Source: Apostichopus japonicus (Eukaryota; Echinodermata; Holothuroidea; Aspidochirotida; Stichopodidae). Taken from it: DNA of 60,000 nucleotides. How positions within the stretch are numbered: the stretch's first letter is position 1; each line of letters opens with the position of its first letter. The notes under the pieces are model-generated. The model searched no databases. It had not been told where the DNA came from and saw nothing but the letters and a program-made list of their open reading frames with translations. The stretch spans positions 30,932,001 through 30,992,000 of the forward strand of contig NC_092580.1 of assembly GCF_037975245.1 (NCBI RefSeq), in the 5' to 3' direction. A program made the translations under genes and the position numbers. Shown here piece by piece: positions 36,265 through 46,960 of this stretch.

Positions 36265-38385
36265 ATGTCTCGTAACCAGCTGAAGTGTGTCAGCTGCTCG
36301 ATGTTTCGGCCAGGCAGAGCCTGGGACGAGCACGACCTATGCCCCAAGTGCAGATCCTGCACCAGACGGGACCCCTGCCTGGTCTGTATAAAATTCTCGC
36401 CGACCCAGTGGCAGGAGATTGATCAGTGGCTCAAGAGTCTGCGAACCAAGCTGCAGGGCAAGCTAGACTTGATCCCGAACGACATCGGGGCAGAGGATAT
36501 AGGAGGGACGGGAGAGAGAGAGGAAGAGGGTGAGGTAGAGAGAGAGGTGGAGGAGAGTGGCCAGGAGAGGGCCGAAGGAGAGAGAGAGGAGAGAGAGAAA
36601 GAGAAAGAGAAAGAGAGAGTACCCCTAACGGTCCCGGCGACGTCCGGCGTAGTTACGACCAAAGGGAAGGGCAGGAGCAAAGGGAAGGCTCCTGCCAAGA
36701 AAAGACCTCTCAAGAAGAGGCACTGCTCGGCCGGGCTAGAGGTTACGCCTCAGTGTGGACCGCAGCAAGATAGACCCACGGAGCGCGGGCCGCCGGCCAC
36801 AGAGAGCTCGGGTCCGAAAGAGAGTGCGATCGAAGGGTCAGTGAGACGGAGCCGGTCCCATAGCAGGGAGCCGGAGAGGGAGCCGGAAAGACGGGTCCCT
36901 ACTGAGACCCCGACCCGGGAAAGCAGGGGGAGAGAGACCTCCCGCAGACCTAGAAGAGATAGATCCGGAACGCACTCAAGATCCCCGAGACGGAAGGAGA
37001 GGAGAAGACACTCCCCGACCTCCGACGAGTCTTCAGAGTCGTCTGACGACGGCTACAGGAGAGCGAAGAGGAGGCGCCGGTCCCGGAGACGGCGACAGGA
37101 GGAGGAGCCAGCATGGCTGGCTCAACTTACCGGCCTACTACGCCCCCTGATAGAGCAGAGAGTAACCACGGTGACCGACAAGGCACCAGGCTCCACAGGC
37201 TCCGGCCCTACTACGGCCCCACATCCGGTCTCGGATCCAGACGCCCTGGACTGCAGAGCGTCGGTAAATCTATCCGGCTTGGAGGACGAGGGGGATCTTA
37301 TGGATCCCACAGAACCCCTCGACTACGATCCTATGGAAGATAGCTTTAGTCGAAGCTACGAACCAGAGGAGGCTCCCATAACAGGAGGAGCGCTCCCCCA
37401 AGAGTTAATGGCACGGGCGGCCGACATCTTCAGACGGCACCTGGGGTTCGAGGAACCTGAGACCCAGCCACAGAAGGCAGGCCGGGTGTCCAAACTCACG
37501 GCAACCGGCGAGATGTCATCGAAGCCAAAGACCACCATGCCCGTTGACGCAACATGTTATGATAGATTCGAGGCCATAGCCGATAAGAACAGGTGGACTG
37601 CCTTCCCAGCCAGGGCAGACAGGGCAGTCAGGGTACCAGACGAGGCCTGGAGGGCGCTATTCAAATGCCCAACCATCCCCCAGGAGGCCAAAGAAAGGCT
37701 GAAGGCCGAACATGGGGCCTCATCTTCCCAAACCTTTAAGACTCCTGACCAGAGAAAGCTGGAAGAACTTCTAGTTGAGGTGGACACAGCGGCCCGCTCA
37801 GGCATGAAGTTCGCCTCAGTCCTAATGCTGTCGGCCGAGGTCCTTATGCGGCACCACCAGCAACTCCCTGAGGACGACAGCCAGGTGTCCAGGGATGAAG
37901 CGGGCCAGCTCCTCCTACTGCTAGGACCCCTCGTAAGGCTCGCATACGACCAGTTTGCAAGAGTCGCTACACGTTCCGTAAAAGCCCGCAGGGAGAACGT
38001 CGTCTCCGCCATCCGCTGGCCATCAACCGAGGCAAGGAACAGAATGCTAGCTCTGCCAGTGCTCGGTGAGGACCTCTTCGGAGGCAACTTCCAGAAAAAA
38101 CTACAGGAAGAGGTGGCCCGGAGAGAGACCCTGGCTAAATCGGAGTTTAGACCCTCGGCTACACAAAGACCGAGACCCTTCCGACCGAGGGAGAACAAGC
38201 CAACCAGGGGAGCGAGAGCAGCACCCGCCAGACCACTGAGCAGAGGAGCTCTCAGAGGAAGAAGCAGGGGAACGGCATACCGCCCGACCCGCTCCTGGAC
38301 ACCGAGAGGAGGCAGAGGCACAGCGCCTCCCAGACGGGACAACGACCGCTCCTCCACTCGACCGTCGTTCGCCTCCCAGCCCTAG
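36265..38385 (+). CDS. DIRS ORF1, gag-like protein (706 aa)
   Basis: It starts at ATG 36265 and stops at TAG 38383-38385. The N-terminus has a cysteine cluster (C8, C11, C26, C29, C32, C38, C41; pattern CxxC...CxxCxxC...CxxC) that probably binds zinc. A short W/L segment (FSPTQWQEIDQWL) follows, then a long acidic Glu/Arg-rich tract (about 75-115), a basic KKRPLKKRH patch and an Arg/Ser-rich region (about 200-280, with RRAKRRRRSRRRR) suited to nucleic-acid binding and nuclear import. The C-terminal half (from about 430, CYDRFEAIADKNRW) is a folded domain seen in DIRS gag proteins, and the tail is Arg/Pro-rich. It presumably packages element RNA. Remains of the same N-terminus and CxDRFE block occur in the decayed copy at 53033 and 58285. 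Confidence 0.85.
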   Translation: MSRNQLKCVSCSMFRPGRAWDEHDLCPKCRSCTRRDPCLVCIKFSPTQWQEIDQWLKSLRTKLQGKLDLIPNDIGAEDIGGTGEREEEGEVEREVEESGQERAEGEREEREKEKEKERVPLTVPATSGVVTTKGKGRSKGKAPAKKRPLKKRHCSAGLEVTPQCGPQQDRPTERGPPATESSGPKESAIEGSVRRSRSHSREPEREPERRVPTETPTRESRGRETSRRPRRDRSGTHSRSPRRKERRRHSPTSDESSESSDDGYRRAKRRRRSRRRRQEEEPAWLAQLTGLLRPLIEQRVTTVTDKAPGSTGSGPTTAPHPVSDPDALDCRASVNLSGLEDEGDLMDPTEPLDYDPMEDSFSRSYEPEEAPITGGALPQELMARAADIFRRHLGFEEPETQPQKAGRVSKLTATGEMSSKPKTTMPVDATCYDRFEAIADKNRWTAFPARADRAVRVPDEAWRALFKCPTIPQEAKERLKAEHGASSSQTFKTPDQRKLEELLVEVDTAARSGMKFASVLMLSAEVLMRHHQQLPEDDSQVSRDEAGQLLLLLGPLVRLAYDQFARVATRSVKARRENVVSAIRWPSTEARNRMLALPVLGEDLFGGNFQKKLQEEVARRETLAKSEFRPSATQRPRPFRPRENKPTRGARAAPARPLSRGALRGRSRGTAYRPTRSWTPRGGRGTAPPRRDNDRSSTRPSFASQP

Positions 38386-40447
38386 GGGTGCCCACCTCAC
38401 CGCGGCCATTCCGCAGGTGGGGGGGAGACTGACAAACTTTACCCAGCAATGGGAATTCATTGGCGGGGACAAGTGGGTGTTGGACACAGTCGAACACGGA
38501 TATCGAATAGAATTCTCCTCCAGCCCACCCTTCGGGGGCGGAGGAAGACAGACACCCACACCCACAGACCCCGTCAAACGCCTAATTCTAGAAGGGGAAA
38601 TTCTGGCCCTGCTGGCCAAGCAGGCAATTGTGGAGGTACCGGGAGGGACGGGACCACTCTTCCGGTCCTATTTCTTTCTGACCAAAAAACGGGACGACAC
38701 CTGGCGTCCCATCTTAAATCTAAAACCCCTCAACACAAAATTTATCAGGCCAAAACACTTCCGTATGGAAACCCTAAATATAATATTACCCCTACTCAGA
38801 AAGGGCATGTGGGCGGCGACCGTAGACTTACGGGACGCTTACCTACACATCCTAGTGCACAAGGATCACCGACGGTTTCTAACGTTCCGGTATGCAGAAC
38901 AGGATTACCAGTTCAGGGCGCTCCCGTTCGGCCTGTCCACGGCCCCCAGAGTCTTCACGAGAATAGCGGGAGCGGTAGTCTCCTACCTCAGAAGGAGAGG
39001 GGTCACCCTGTACGTGTACCTCGACGACTGGTTGGTGGTAGGGAGCTCTCAGTCAGAGGCCGCCGACAACGTACACAAAACGCTCCATACCCTCCGAGAG
39101 CTGGGCTGGATCGTGAACGAGAAGAAGTCTCGACTATCTCCAACTCAGACGACCCAGTTCCTTGGAGCGATACTAGACTTCTCCGCCGGGGTAGCCCGAC
39201 CCTCGGAAGAAAGGATCACTGCGGTCAGGACGACCACGCAACAGATCTTGTCACACCAAGAGTCACCCAAAATGATGTGGCTCCGAGCCCTGGGACTCAT
39301 GGCCAGTCTGGTCGATGTAGTCCGACTGTGCAGGTTACACATGCGACCCCTACAGCTTCACCTCCTGAAGTCCGCAGACCCCACAGATCCGGACATGACA
39401 ACACCAATCCACAGGTCGGAGGAAACCACTCAACACCTCCGATGGTGGCTCGACCCAGACAATTGGAGTCAAGGGGTACCTTTCACAATAGAGCTACCAA
39501 TGACATCTGTAACGACAGACGCTTCACTCACCGGATGGGGGGCTCATTGGAGCAACCGCACAGCCTGGGGAACGTGGTCCCCAACAGAAAGATCATTCCA
39601 CATCAATATCCTGGAGATGATCGCAGTCAAGAGAGCTCTGGAAACCTTCAACGAGCACATACAGGGTACAATAACCACGGTCTTCACGGACAACACCACA
39701 GTGGTGGCTTACATCAACCGGCAGGGGGGCACCCACTCAGAGAAGCTCTGCCGGCTAGCATGGGAGGTGATAACAGCAGCCGAGGATTCGGGCACGATCC
39801 TACGAGCTTCCCACATTGCGGGCAAGCTCAACGTGATGGCAGACGCCTTGTCCAGGGGGCATTTAGACCCCAACGAATGGACGCTGGAACAAGAAACTTG
39901 CAACAGAATCTTCGCGATCTTCGGAAAGCCGATGATAGACCTGTTCGCAACATACACAAACAGCAAGCTCCAGACCTTTTGTTCCAGACGGTTCCACCCC
40001 CAGGCCTACCACACGGATGCGATGTCCCTCCCATGGGACCACTTAGAGGCCTACGTCTTCCCACCGCTTTGCATGGTCGGGCAGGTTCTCAGAAAGATCC
40101 GGAACTCCAAGGGCAGGTTTATTCTAATAGCCCCGTTCTGGCCTCGCAGACCCTGGTTCGCAGAGATTCCCCAACTCCTCATGGACGTCCCAGCGAGCCT
40201 ACCAGACAAGCCCCACCTACTGTCCCAGAGACAGGGAACACTCTCCCACCCGGACATCAAGGGGTTGCAGTTAGTTGCCTGGAAACTGTCCGGTCTTCCC
40301 TACGACAGAGAGGTTTTTCAGAGGCAGCTGCCGCGATGGCAGCCGACGCTAGAAGGGGAACGACCGCAAAGACTTACGATTCCCGCCTGCGGAAGTTCGA
40401 ACAGTGGTGCCGGCCTAGACAGATACTGCTTACTAAGATCTCTATAG
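38240..40447 (+). CDS. DIRS ORF2, reverse transcriptase-RNase H (plus methylase-like region)
   Basis: The frame is open from 38240, overlapping the end of ORF1, but the first in-frame ATG is at 38765, already inside the RT domain, so the start is not a normal AUG. Counting from GTG 38417: RT motifs include LFRSYFFLTKKRDDTWRPI, TVDLRDAY, LPFGLSTAPRVFT and the catalytic YLDDW (Y201, D203, D204). The RNase H DEDD set is D368 (TTDAS), E400 (NILEMIAV), D425 (FTDNTT) and D476 (MADALSR). The following part (IDLFATYTNSKLQTFCSR...FPPLCMVGQVL...LIAPFWPRRPW) matches the Dam-methylase-like region of DIRS1-type polyproteins. All catalytic residues are present. The end overlaps the recombinase gene in another frame. 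Confidence 0.9.
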   Translation, partial: AEELSEEEAGERHTARPAPGHREEAEAQRLPDGTTTAPPLDRRSPPSPRGAHLTAAIPQVGGRLTNFTQQWEFIGGDKWVLDTVEHGYRIEFSSSPPFGGGGRQTPTPTDPVKRLILEGEILALLAKQAIVEVPGGTGPLFRSYFFLTKKRDDTWRPILNLKPLNTKFIRPKHFRMETLNIILPLLRKGMWAATVDLRDAYLHILVHKDHRRFLTFRYAEQDYQFRALPFGLSTAPRVFTRIAGAVVSYLRRRGVTLYVYLDDWLVVGSSQSEAADNVHKTLHTLRELGWIVNEKKSRLSPTQTTQFLGAILDFSAGVARPSEERITAVRTTTQQILSHQESPKMMWLRALGLMASLVDVVRLCRLHMRPLQLHLLKSADPTDPDMTTPIHRSEETTQHLRWWLDPDNWSQGVPFTIELPMTSVTTDASLTGWGAHWSNRTAWGTWSPTERSFHINILEMIAVKRALETFNEHIQGTITTVFTDNTTVVAYINRQGGTHSEKLCRLAWEVITAAEDSGTILRASHIAGKLNVMADALSRGHLDPNEWTLEQETCNRIFAIFGKPMIDLFATYTNSKLQTFCSRRFHPQAYHTDAMSLPWDHLEAYVFPPLCMVGQVLRKIRNSKGRFILIAPFWPRRPWFAEIPQLLMDVPASLPDKPHLLSQRQGTLSHPDIKGLQLVAWKLSGLPYDREVFQRQLPRWQPTLEGERPQRLTIPACGSSNSGAGLDRYCLLRSL

Positions 40448-41349
40448 CACAGACTGCCGAGTTCCTACTCTCACTCTTCAGAGAAGGCAAACAAGTCTCT
40501 ACAATCAAAAATTACAGGTCGGCCATCGCTGCCATCCACCAGGGTTTTCCAGACGGCTCCACTCTGGGCAATAACCTAGACATTGCCCAGCTCATCAAAG
40601 GCATGGCTAATCGCCGTCCACGAGTCAGACGGTTAGCCCCCTCCTGGGGGCTCTCAGCAGTACTGCATGCCCTGGCAGGGCCTCCATACGAGCCAATGGC
40701 AAACGCTTCCCTAGCTGCCCTCACAAAGAAGACACTCTTTCTTATTGCGGTAGCGTCAGCAAGAAGAAGGAGCTGCCTACATGCCCTAACGACCAAACCG
40801 AACCACATCAGATTCGAGGGCCATGGGGTGAGGATGGTTCCAGACCCGGCCTTCATTGCCAAGAACCAGGCCCTGACCTTCTTGCCGGGAGACATCTTCA
40901 TCCCGGAGATTAAAACCCTGTCATCAGTGGCCGAGGACAAACGATGGTGCCCAGTCAGGGCTTTGAAGTGGTATTTAAGCAGGACAGAGAAGTTAAGACA
41001 AACAACTTCCCTCTTTATCCTGCCACGACCACCCTACACATCGGCCTCCAAGGATACCCTGTCCAGATGGCTAGTGGAGACAATACGCCCGTTCACAACG
41101 GGGGCTGCCCGGCCAAGAGCCCACGACATCAGAGGGATCTCAGCCTCCACAGCCCTCTTTGCCGGTATCCCGATAGAGGACATCCTCAAGGCGGCAGCGT
41201 GGAAAACACCAACTACGTTCGTCGCCTGCTATCTAACTGACACACTACACGCCGAGGCGGCATTTGGTAGCGCGGTGATGCGAGGTCCAGCGGGTAATAG
41301 GTCCCACCCCTCGGGCCTCCCACCATCGGGCAGTGCCACTCGGTGCTAA
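40336..41349 (+). CDS. DIRS ORF3, tyrosine recombinase (about 337 aa)
   Basis: I chose ATG 40336 (context GCCGCGATGG, strong), giving 337 residues to the stop at 41347-41349. This overlaps the last 112 bases of ORF2 in another frame. The same frame is open back to ATG 38449, but the upstream 629 codons look like a shadow of the RT gene. The N-terminal helical core-binding part has AKTYDSRLRKFEQWC and STIKNYRSAIAAIHQGF. Catalytic residues, numbered in the long frame from 38449, are the Arg cluster R772-R774 (ASARRRSC), H892-x-x-R895 (AHDIRG), W918 (AAWKTP) in place of the usual His/Trp, and nucleophile Y928 (FVACYL). It would integrate the circular DNA copy, which explains the lack of integrase and of target duplication. 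Confidence 0.9.
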   Translation: MAADARRGTTAKTYDSRLRKFEQWCRPRQILLTKISIAQTAEFLLSLFREGKQVSTIKNYRSAIAAIHQGFPDGSTLGNNLDIAQLIKGMANRRPRVRRLAPSWGLSAVLHALAGPPYEPMANASLAALTKKTLFLIAVASARRRSCLHALTTKPNHIRFEGHGVRMVPDPAFIAKNQALTFLPGDIFIPEIKTLSSVAEDKRWCPVRALKWYLSRTEKLRQTTSLFILPRPPYTSASKDTLSRWLVETIRPFTTGAARPRAHDIRGISASTALFAGIPIEDILKAAAWKTPTTFVACYLTDTLHAEAAFGSAVMRGPAGNRSHPSGLPPSGSATRC

Positions 41350-41440
41350 GGTTGTGAGGAGACAGGTAAGCGAGGAGCGAAGTAAATATTCCAAAACTTA
41401 CTGGTTTGGATATTTACGAGTGACGAGCTTACCTGTCTCC
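41345..41440 (+). repeat. DIRS internal complementary region
   Basis: 41345-41388 is the reverse complement of the left outer end (35541-35584) and 41389-41440 the reverse complement of the right outer end (42028-42080). It begins inside the recombinase stop region. In DIRS replication this segment templates joining of the two ends into a circle. Confidence 0.9.
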
Positions 41441-41920
41441 ATTCCCGCCTCCCTCCCCCGAGGAAGGTGGGACACAGCCGGACGGGGGAGCGGTCGTTCG
41501 ACTTGACTCACGACTCCAGGCACCACACCAGATAGACAGAGCCAACTACGACTAGAGAGTCTCCGGCCAGGTCTATCGGTGAGTGTAACTTTATGTTTTT
41601 CGTATGCGTTTATATTACATGTTCTACTCCGTATACGCTCTCACCTAAGTTGTTTTTGCGGTTAACAGGTGTCGGGTCTTACAAATTAGGCTCCTTGTTA
41701 GGATAAGGGGTAGTTACGCCTGCAGGGTCCAGGAGAGTGTTCCCCCTGCTCCGCTGCGCCGGAGAGGGTTACACTCCCCCCTGCTAGGAAGGCGTCAGTG
41801 ACTTTTTGTTAGGGGCTCACCTAAGGGAGTTTTCTCGACAGGAGTTGTTGGGGCTGGCTAGAGGGTCCTAGCCACCCCCTATCTTCGTAACCGTGAGGCC
41901 ACTTTTTAGGAATGGTCTCA

Positions 41921-42040
41921 TGAGAAAGGAGGAGTGACCGGGGGGGGCCCGGTCATAGAGGGCGCACAGTGTTATTATTTTACCAAGACTTTATAGGCAC
42001 AGTAGAATGAAGTGCTAAGGTTGTGAGGAGACAGGTAAGC
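41921..42040 (-). repeat. right inverted terminal repeat of the DIRS
   Basis: Reverse complement of 35559-35679 with one visible mismatch. The further 39 bases to about 42079 are the right edge, complementary to the internal region. The 41441-41920 stretch between recombinase and repeat is GC-rich and non-coding. Confidence 0.93.
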
Positions 42041-45000
42041 TCGTCACTCGTAAATATCCAAACCAGTAAGTTTTGGAATGTTTTTGCTAGCAATCCTTTC
42101 GTAGCAAATTTCATACGCAAAGTTACGATGTTATTGTCTTCCACCACATACATAACTTAAGCAGTCCAATTCTATTCTCTTGTTATGTACTATATGTGTG
42201 TATCCTACAGTGTGTAATCACATAGTAACCTTAGTGTTATATTGCACGTCCATCCACTGTAGATGACTTCAAATTAAAAAATTGAAATTTAATCTTTGCA
42301 AGTTAAATCAACTCACAGCTGATTGTGCATCTCAATTTCATATGGAGGTCTTGTAGTGGAGGTCACATGATGTATCAACAAACAAAGAATTTGTTTAATT
42401 TTGACACACTATTTTATAACATTACCATAACATTATTTTGTATGTTCTGTAAATTACATGTAAAGATTAGTTTTCACACAATGAGTTTCCTTAATTATAT
42501 TTACTCTTGCACTGTTTTTTAAATATTTGATGTTAGCATTGCATGTAAATATTTCAATGTATCTAGATAAATATTGTATTAATTAGGTCAAAATATTATT
42601 CTGTTGCTTATATAAATTCATTCTGCTGGCTAGGTATATATATATTCTCAGCATATATGTTTACTAAAAGTATCACACTTATTCCAGAGCCTTGCATATA
42701 ATGCTGTCAACCATGCATGAAATTGAATTCTTCATAAGATCCGCCTCCATGCCAATAACACTAATCACCCAAGCAAATAATAAGGCCATCTACAGCTAGC
42801 GATTCATTTCACCTGTCTAATCACCCGTTCTCATAAATAACTAGGTCACCTACAGATGTTTCATTAATAATGTGAAAATTTACACCAGGCTTATAGATAC
42901 CATACAGTGGATACCGTATGACAACAATGTTTGCTCCGAACTGAAAGTCAAACAATATATTATCCCAACTCGAAAGTGAGTTACGAATCCTCCCATGCAT
43001 TGATCGCGCCAATTGCCTACCCTCCAAATGTGTATCAAAAACAGTTACTAGTATAAATAAATGATTTAAAGTCTAATACAAAAGTACATTTGAACAGCTG
43101 ACCTTCTTTTCCATAAATTTTTAATAATGATATTTCTGAACATACAATGGGTGATGTAGAATCAATAAATCATGTACGGTAACTGTACAGATGTTCCAAT
43201 TTCAGGCAGAAAAGGTTAATATATTAGTTTGTACTACCACACATCATACTGTTATAGCTCTGTTATATTCAGTGAATGTTACTGTAACTTGATACTTATT
43301 AAATGGCATGCAGTTCTAGAAATAGAGTAGTCTTGGCCAAGTCGTTTGAAATACTCTTTTTCTCACATGCAAACTGTACATGCCTCAGTGTCCGTTTGTC
43401 CCTACCACGAATGTGCTTGCCCACTGTATTTTGCAAGCCTGAGGATCTGTCCGATACAAATGTTGGACATTTCTCCAAAGAGGGGCGTGACCTTATGCAA
43501 ACCACAAAATCTTTATTCATATTATTGTTATGAAATTGCTTGTCATGTGAGATCATGTTTCTTCCTCAGCAATTAGCGACCGTCTCGCAGTGTACAAACC
43601 AATCTAAGGCCAAGTGATTGTTCATTGTGGTTGGCAGGGCTTGAATTAACAATTTGGGGGAAGTGGACCCAATTGGCAAACCTTATTGGCTTCTTCGCTT
43701 TTCCAAAGCTAATCTGTCAAAATCAAAGGAAAAGATAAGATAGCTTGGAAGACATGTGCAAGACCCTAGTATCAATCTAAAGCGTTGCTGGCGTTCTCTG
43801 GGCAGTACAGCAAATAGATACGGGAAAATAGCTTTGTGAAAAAGAAAGGTACACTAGGCTGTACATACTACTGTAGGGTCTTTACAAGACTAGAAATAGA
43901 GTGATATGTTATTTCCTTGCTGGATCAGAACAAGACCTTGGTGGATAATTCTGCTAGTTTATCATGTCTAAATCCCCTTTTGTTGCATGTGTTCATGTGA
44001 GTAGTTCAGGATTATGTAGCAGATAAGCAATACTTTGTATAAACAAACAGAATCAATAAGATGAGTCATTGAAGTGGAGAGATAATTGTACAGTACATTT
44101 TTCTCTTTACCTCCCAGCCCTACACATGTTAATACATTCATTACACCCATGGTGTAATACAGCTGAACACCTACAATGGATTCGGTTGTATAATCATGCC
44201 CTTTGGACCTGTCATGCTCATCTTCTACATATTCCCTATGATATAGTAGCACTAGTTTCCCATTGATTGCTTTTGTACTCAATAGCAGTAATTGCAATTG
44301 AGAATTGTTAAGGTTAACTCTCTTTTAAATTTAATCAAAGTTGCCCTTTTAAGTTAAACGTTGATTCCATGACAGGACTGTGGCTGGCCAGGGGAGAGGG
44401 GGTGGGGGAGGGGGGCATAGGGAATTGGGGGAAAAAATGACCATACATCATCTTCCTCATTTTTAAGTTTTTGATCCGACGTATATTTTGACTTTCCAGC
44501 ATAAACTCCGAAAGTCATGATATTTCGTTCCATTTCAAATCAATTTTTGAAGACTCCAGAAGCTTTGTAATAAGTTATTCTCCTTGTCCTTACAGCTCTA
44601 TGGTTACACCTTGTGCAATGTTTCATCCATTGATTCTGAAATATTCTCCCAAGTTTGATTGATGACTCTGTTGGAAAGTGATAATATCTCATAAGCTGTC
44701 ATATTCATCATTTTGTATAAAACAATTCCACCATGTCAAAATTTGTACAAGAGTGTATCAGGTAGGCTGGGTCGTTCATCTGTTTTTCTCTCTTCCCAAC
44801 GTGCGAGGATGAAATGTCGGCTTGAGACATCAATACTTGAGACATGGATACCCGAGACATCTTGCGTCAGCATTCGGTGGTCGTAAAGTTGACAAAATTC
44901 ATCACACGCAGATTACTCGTCTGATTCCCAGAGGCCAGAACTAGGAAGTCAGATTTTAGTTGGATGGCTGGTTTGTAACTCATTCAAGCGCATTAAAATA

Positions 45001-45635
45001 TATTCAGAAGGTATGGTCGCTGTACTTCTGCAAAGCTCTCTGCTTTCACATCTCGGTTTGGTTTGTATCTGTGGATACTTGTCAGACATTTCAGTGGACA
45101 TCATGTGGAACCTTTGGAAATTTTGCCAATGTTTTGCGATTTTCATGAAGGGTTGTCAATTTTAACGTAGCACACGTGCTCACCTTCTGTTTTATATGAT
45201 TTAATGTACTGTACAGTACACCCTTCTTTCACTGTGTGATGCTATAAATTTATAAATTGTGAATGTCATTGGAAAAAGTATAAAAACAAAATTTGATAGA
45301 GAATTTCTTTTAGAGCAACTGCTGCAATTGATAGACTAATTTGCTCCTGAAAATGGATTAATGAACCCATTCATGATCATCATCTCTATGTATTTATGCG
45401 TTATTTGATTTATGCACATTTTTAAGGGAGGCAAAAGAAACCTTCTATCATTATTAGTCTATGTGATAGAGATCAACGTCACGAACAACTCCCCAAACTG
45501 TTAAGAAAACATCTTACTCCAGTTGGTAGATATCGCAAATAAACTGTTTTTTTCCCACACAAGGCTGAAGACTTTGATCAAGTCTAAATATGATATTATT
45601 GAGCCACATTTACCTCAATTATTTATGTTTTTCTT

Positions 45636-45755
45636 TAAAAGAGCCTCTGTAGAAGATCCGGCTAGGATCGAAACGTCAGGCCAACTTACTGTTACACATT
45701 CTGTTACACAGGCTCTCTGGTAGATAAGCAGTTTGCTAACAGTTTAATTTTTTTA
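45636..45755 (+). mobile_element. Penelope-like fragment with hammerhead-type motif (copy 4)
   Basis: At 45643-45682: GCCTCTGTAGA, AGATCCGGCTAGGATC, GAAACGTC and AGGCC. The first core strand is CTGTAGA in place of CTGANGA, so cleavage is unlikely. Stem II has one changed loop-side base. The tail ACACAGGCTCTCT...CAGTTTGCTAACAG is the inverse of the head of copy 2. Confidence 0.6.
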
Positions 45756-46686
45756 AATTTTTTTATATTTATTCCAATGTTCATTTTCCATGATGTTGGT
45801 AGATTTTGCAAATAGTGAATCTAAACTATTGAACCTCTAAACATGACCTAATGATGGGCAGGGCTTACAGCGTCAACGATTTTAACATTTTACTTGGAAA
45901 TGTAAGAAGGATGACATAGGGAAAGTTAAAGGTCTTAGATCCCAGCGGCATTATGACATTACAAATTTGGAAAACTGACAACTCCCAGACAAGACTTTTG
46001 AACTAGGATATCTACCAAGCAAAGCCAGATTTTTGGGAGATCTGTTTTGGGAGAGTTGTTATTCACAAAGATGACTTATTTGGTTATATCAGCTAAAGAT
46101 GATGGTTGTGTTTGGGTTCCCTTTCATGAAATTTCAAATGTCTAAAAACTTGTCTGACTTAATTTGTTACTTAGACAACAGTTACTTAGTTACTAAGACA
46201 ACAGTTAGTTAGAATACCAAATCATTTCATATGACAGTGGATGTTATGGAAACTTGTCCTAGATACTGAAATGATGGAATATGATGTGAACCATGTGACC
46301 TCGGAATAACTTTGTAGAAAATTTGGATTAATATTTGTGTGGCAAAGAGCCAAACGTCATGGTGCACGTACTGTTGCCTAGGTGTTTTGTTACATGATGT
46401 TAAATTATTCAGACAGACTGGTATACACTGGTATATATGGTTTCATTTTGCTGCTAGCATAGTTTCAAGATAGAGAGACCTTTCACACTATTTACTATAA
46501 AGGCCTTTGCGACAAGTTAATTGAATCCCACATGAACTTGCGTTTCTGCCAGAATCTTACATGTTGACTTTTTACTGTATCTAGAAGTTTTCCTGCAAAT
46601 ACGGTGACGTTAGAGAAATTTATGGCAAGAGGTCAATAGGTCAATCACTACAGGACCAGATCTAGCTAATAATATTGAATAATTTA

Positions 46687-46960
46687 CTTCACTCTTCTCT
46701 TACCTGTTTCCAAACTACATTTGCACTTTCTCATATATATACCATATTTTAAGCTACATGACTTGGAAACAGGTTAAGAACTGCGCCCTCTATTCCTTTC
46801 ACTGGGACACCGTCTACTTGCTCCTCCATCTGGAACTACCATTCAAAAGTTGAGCTACGGGATTTTTTACGAGATTTTTTCCTGAACGTTTATAAGCTGT
46901 GTACCTACCTTACCGTCCCCACTCTACCTATATACACCCTGGAATATCCATGCAGTATTT
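46687..46960 (+). mobile_element. DIRS left-terminal fragment
   Basis: TTTACTTCACTCTTCTCTTACCTGTTTCC, then AACTGCGCCCTCTATTCC and CTTGCTCCTCC, in the order of the intact DIRS left end and closest to 35389-35530. No coding part follows. Confidence 0.6.

Larger units (their letters stand above)
35543..42079 (+). mobile_element. structurally complete DIRS-type retrotransposon, about 6.5 kb
   Basis: The ends are defined by an internal complementary region (41345-41440) that contains, in reverse complement, both the left outer edge (ATTTACTTCGCTCCTCGCTT at 35543) and the right outer edge (TACTGG...AAAACTT type sequence ending about 42079). This is the hallmark of DIRS elements, which replicate through a circular intermediate and integrate with a tyrosine recombinase instead of an integrase. 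Inverted terminal repeats of about 120 bp (35559-35679 and 41921-42040) differ by one visible base. Three frames are open: gag-like, RT-RNase H and recombinase. Base composition is clearly richer in G+C than the host intron. The integrity implies recent insertion and possible autonomy. Confidence 0.92.

Noticed and set aside
37557-38357. 266-codon minus-strand frame under the gag gene
   Set aside because: Shadow of the GC-rich gag coding strand; Ser/Leu-rich with no domain.
38449-40335. Upstream 629 codons of the recombinase frame as a separate protein
   Set aside because: The composition is that of a frame-shifted reading of RT-RNase H. No motif is visible and the RT frame carries all catalytic residues. 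Kept only as a finding about openness.
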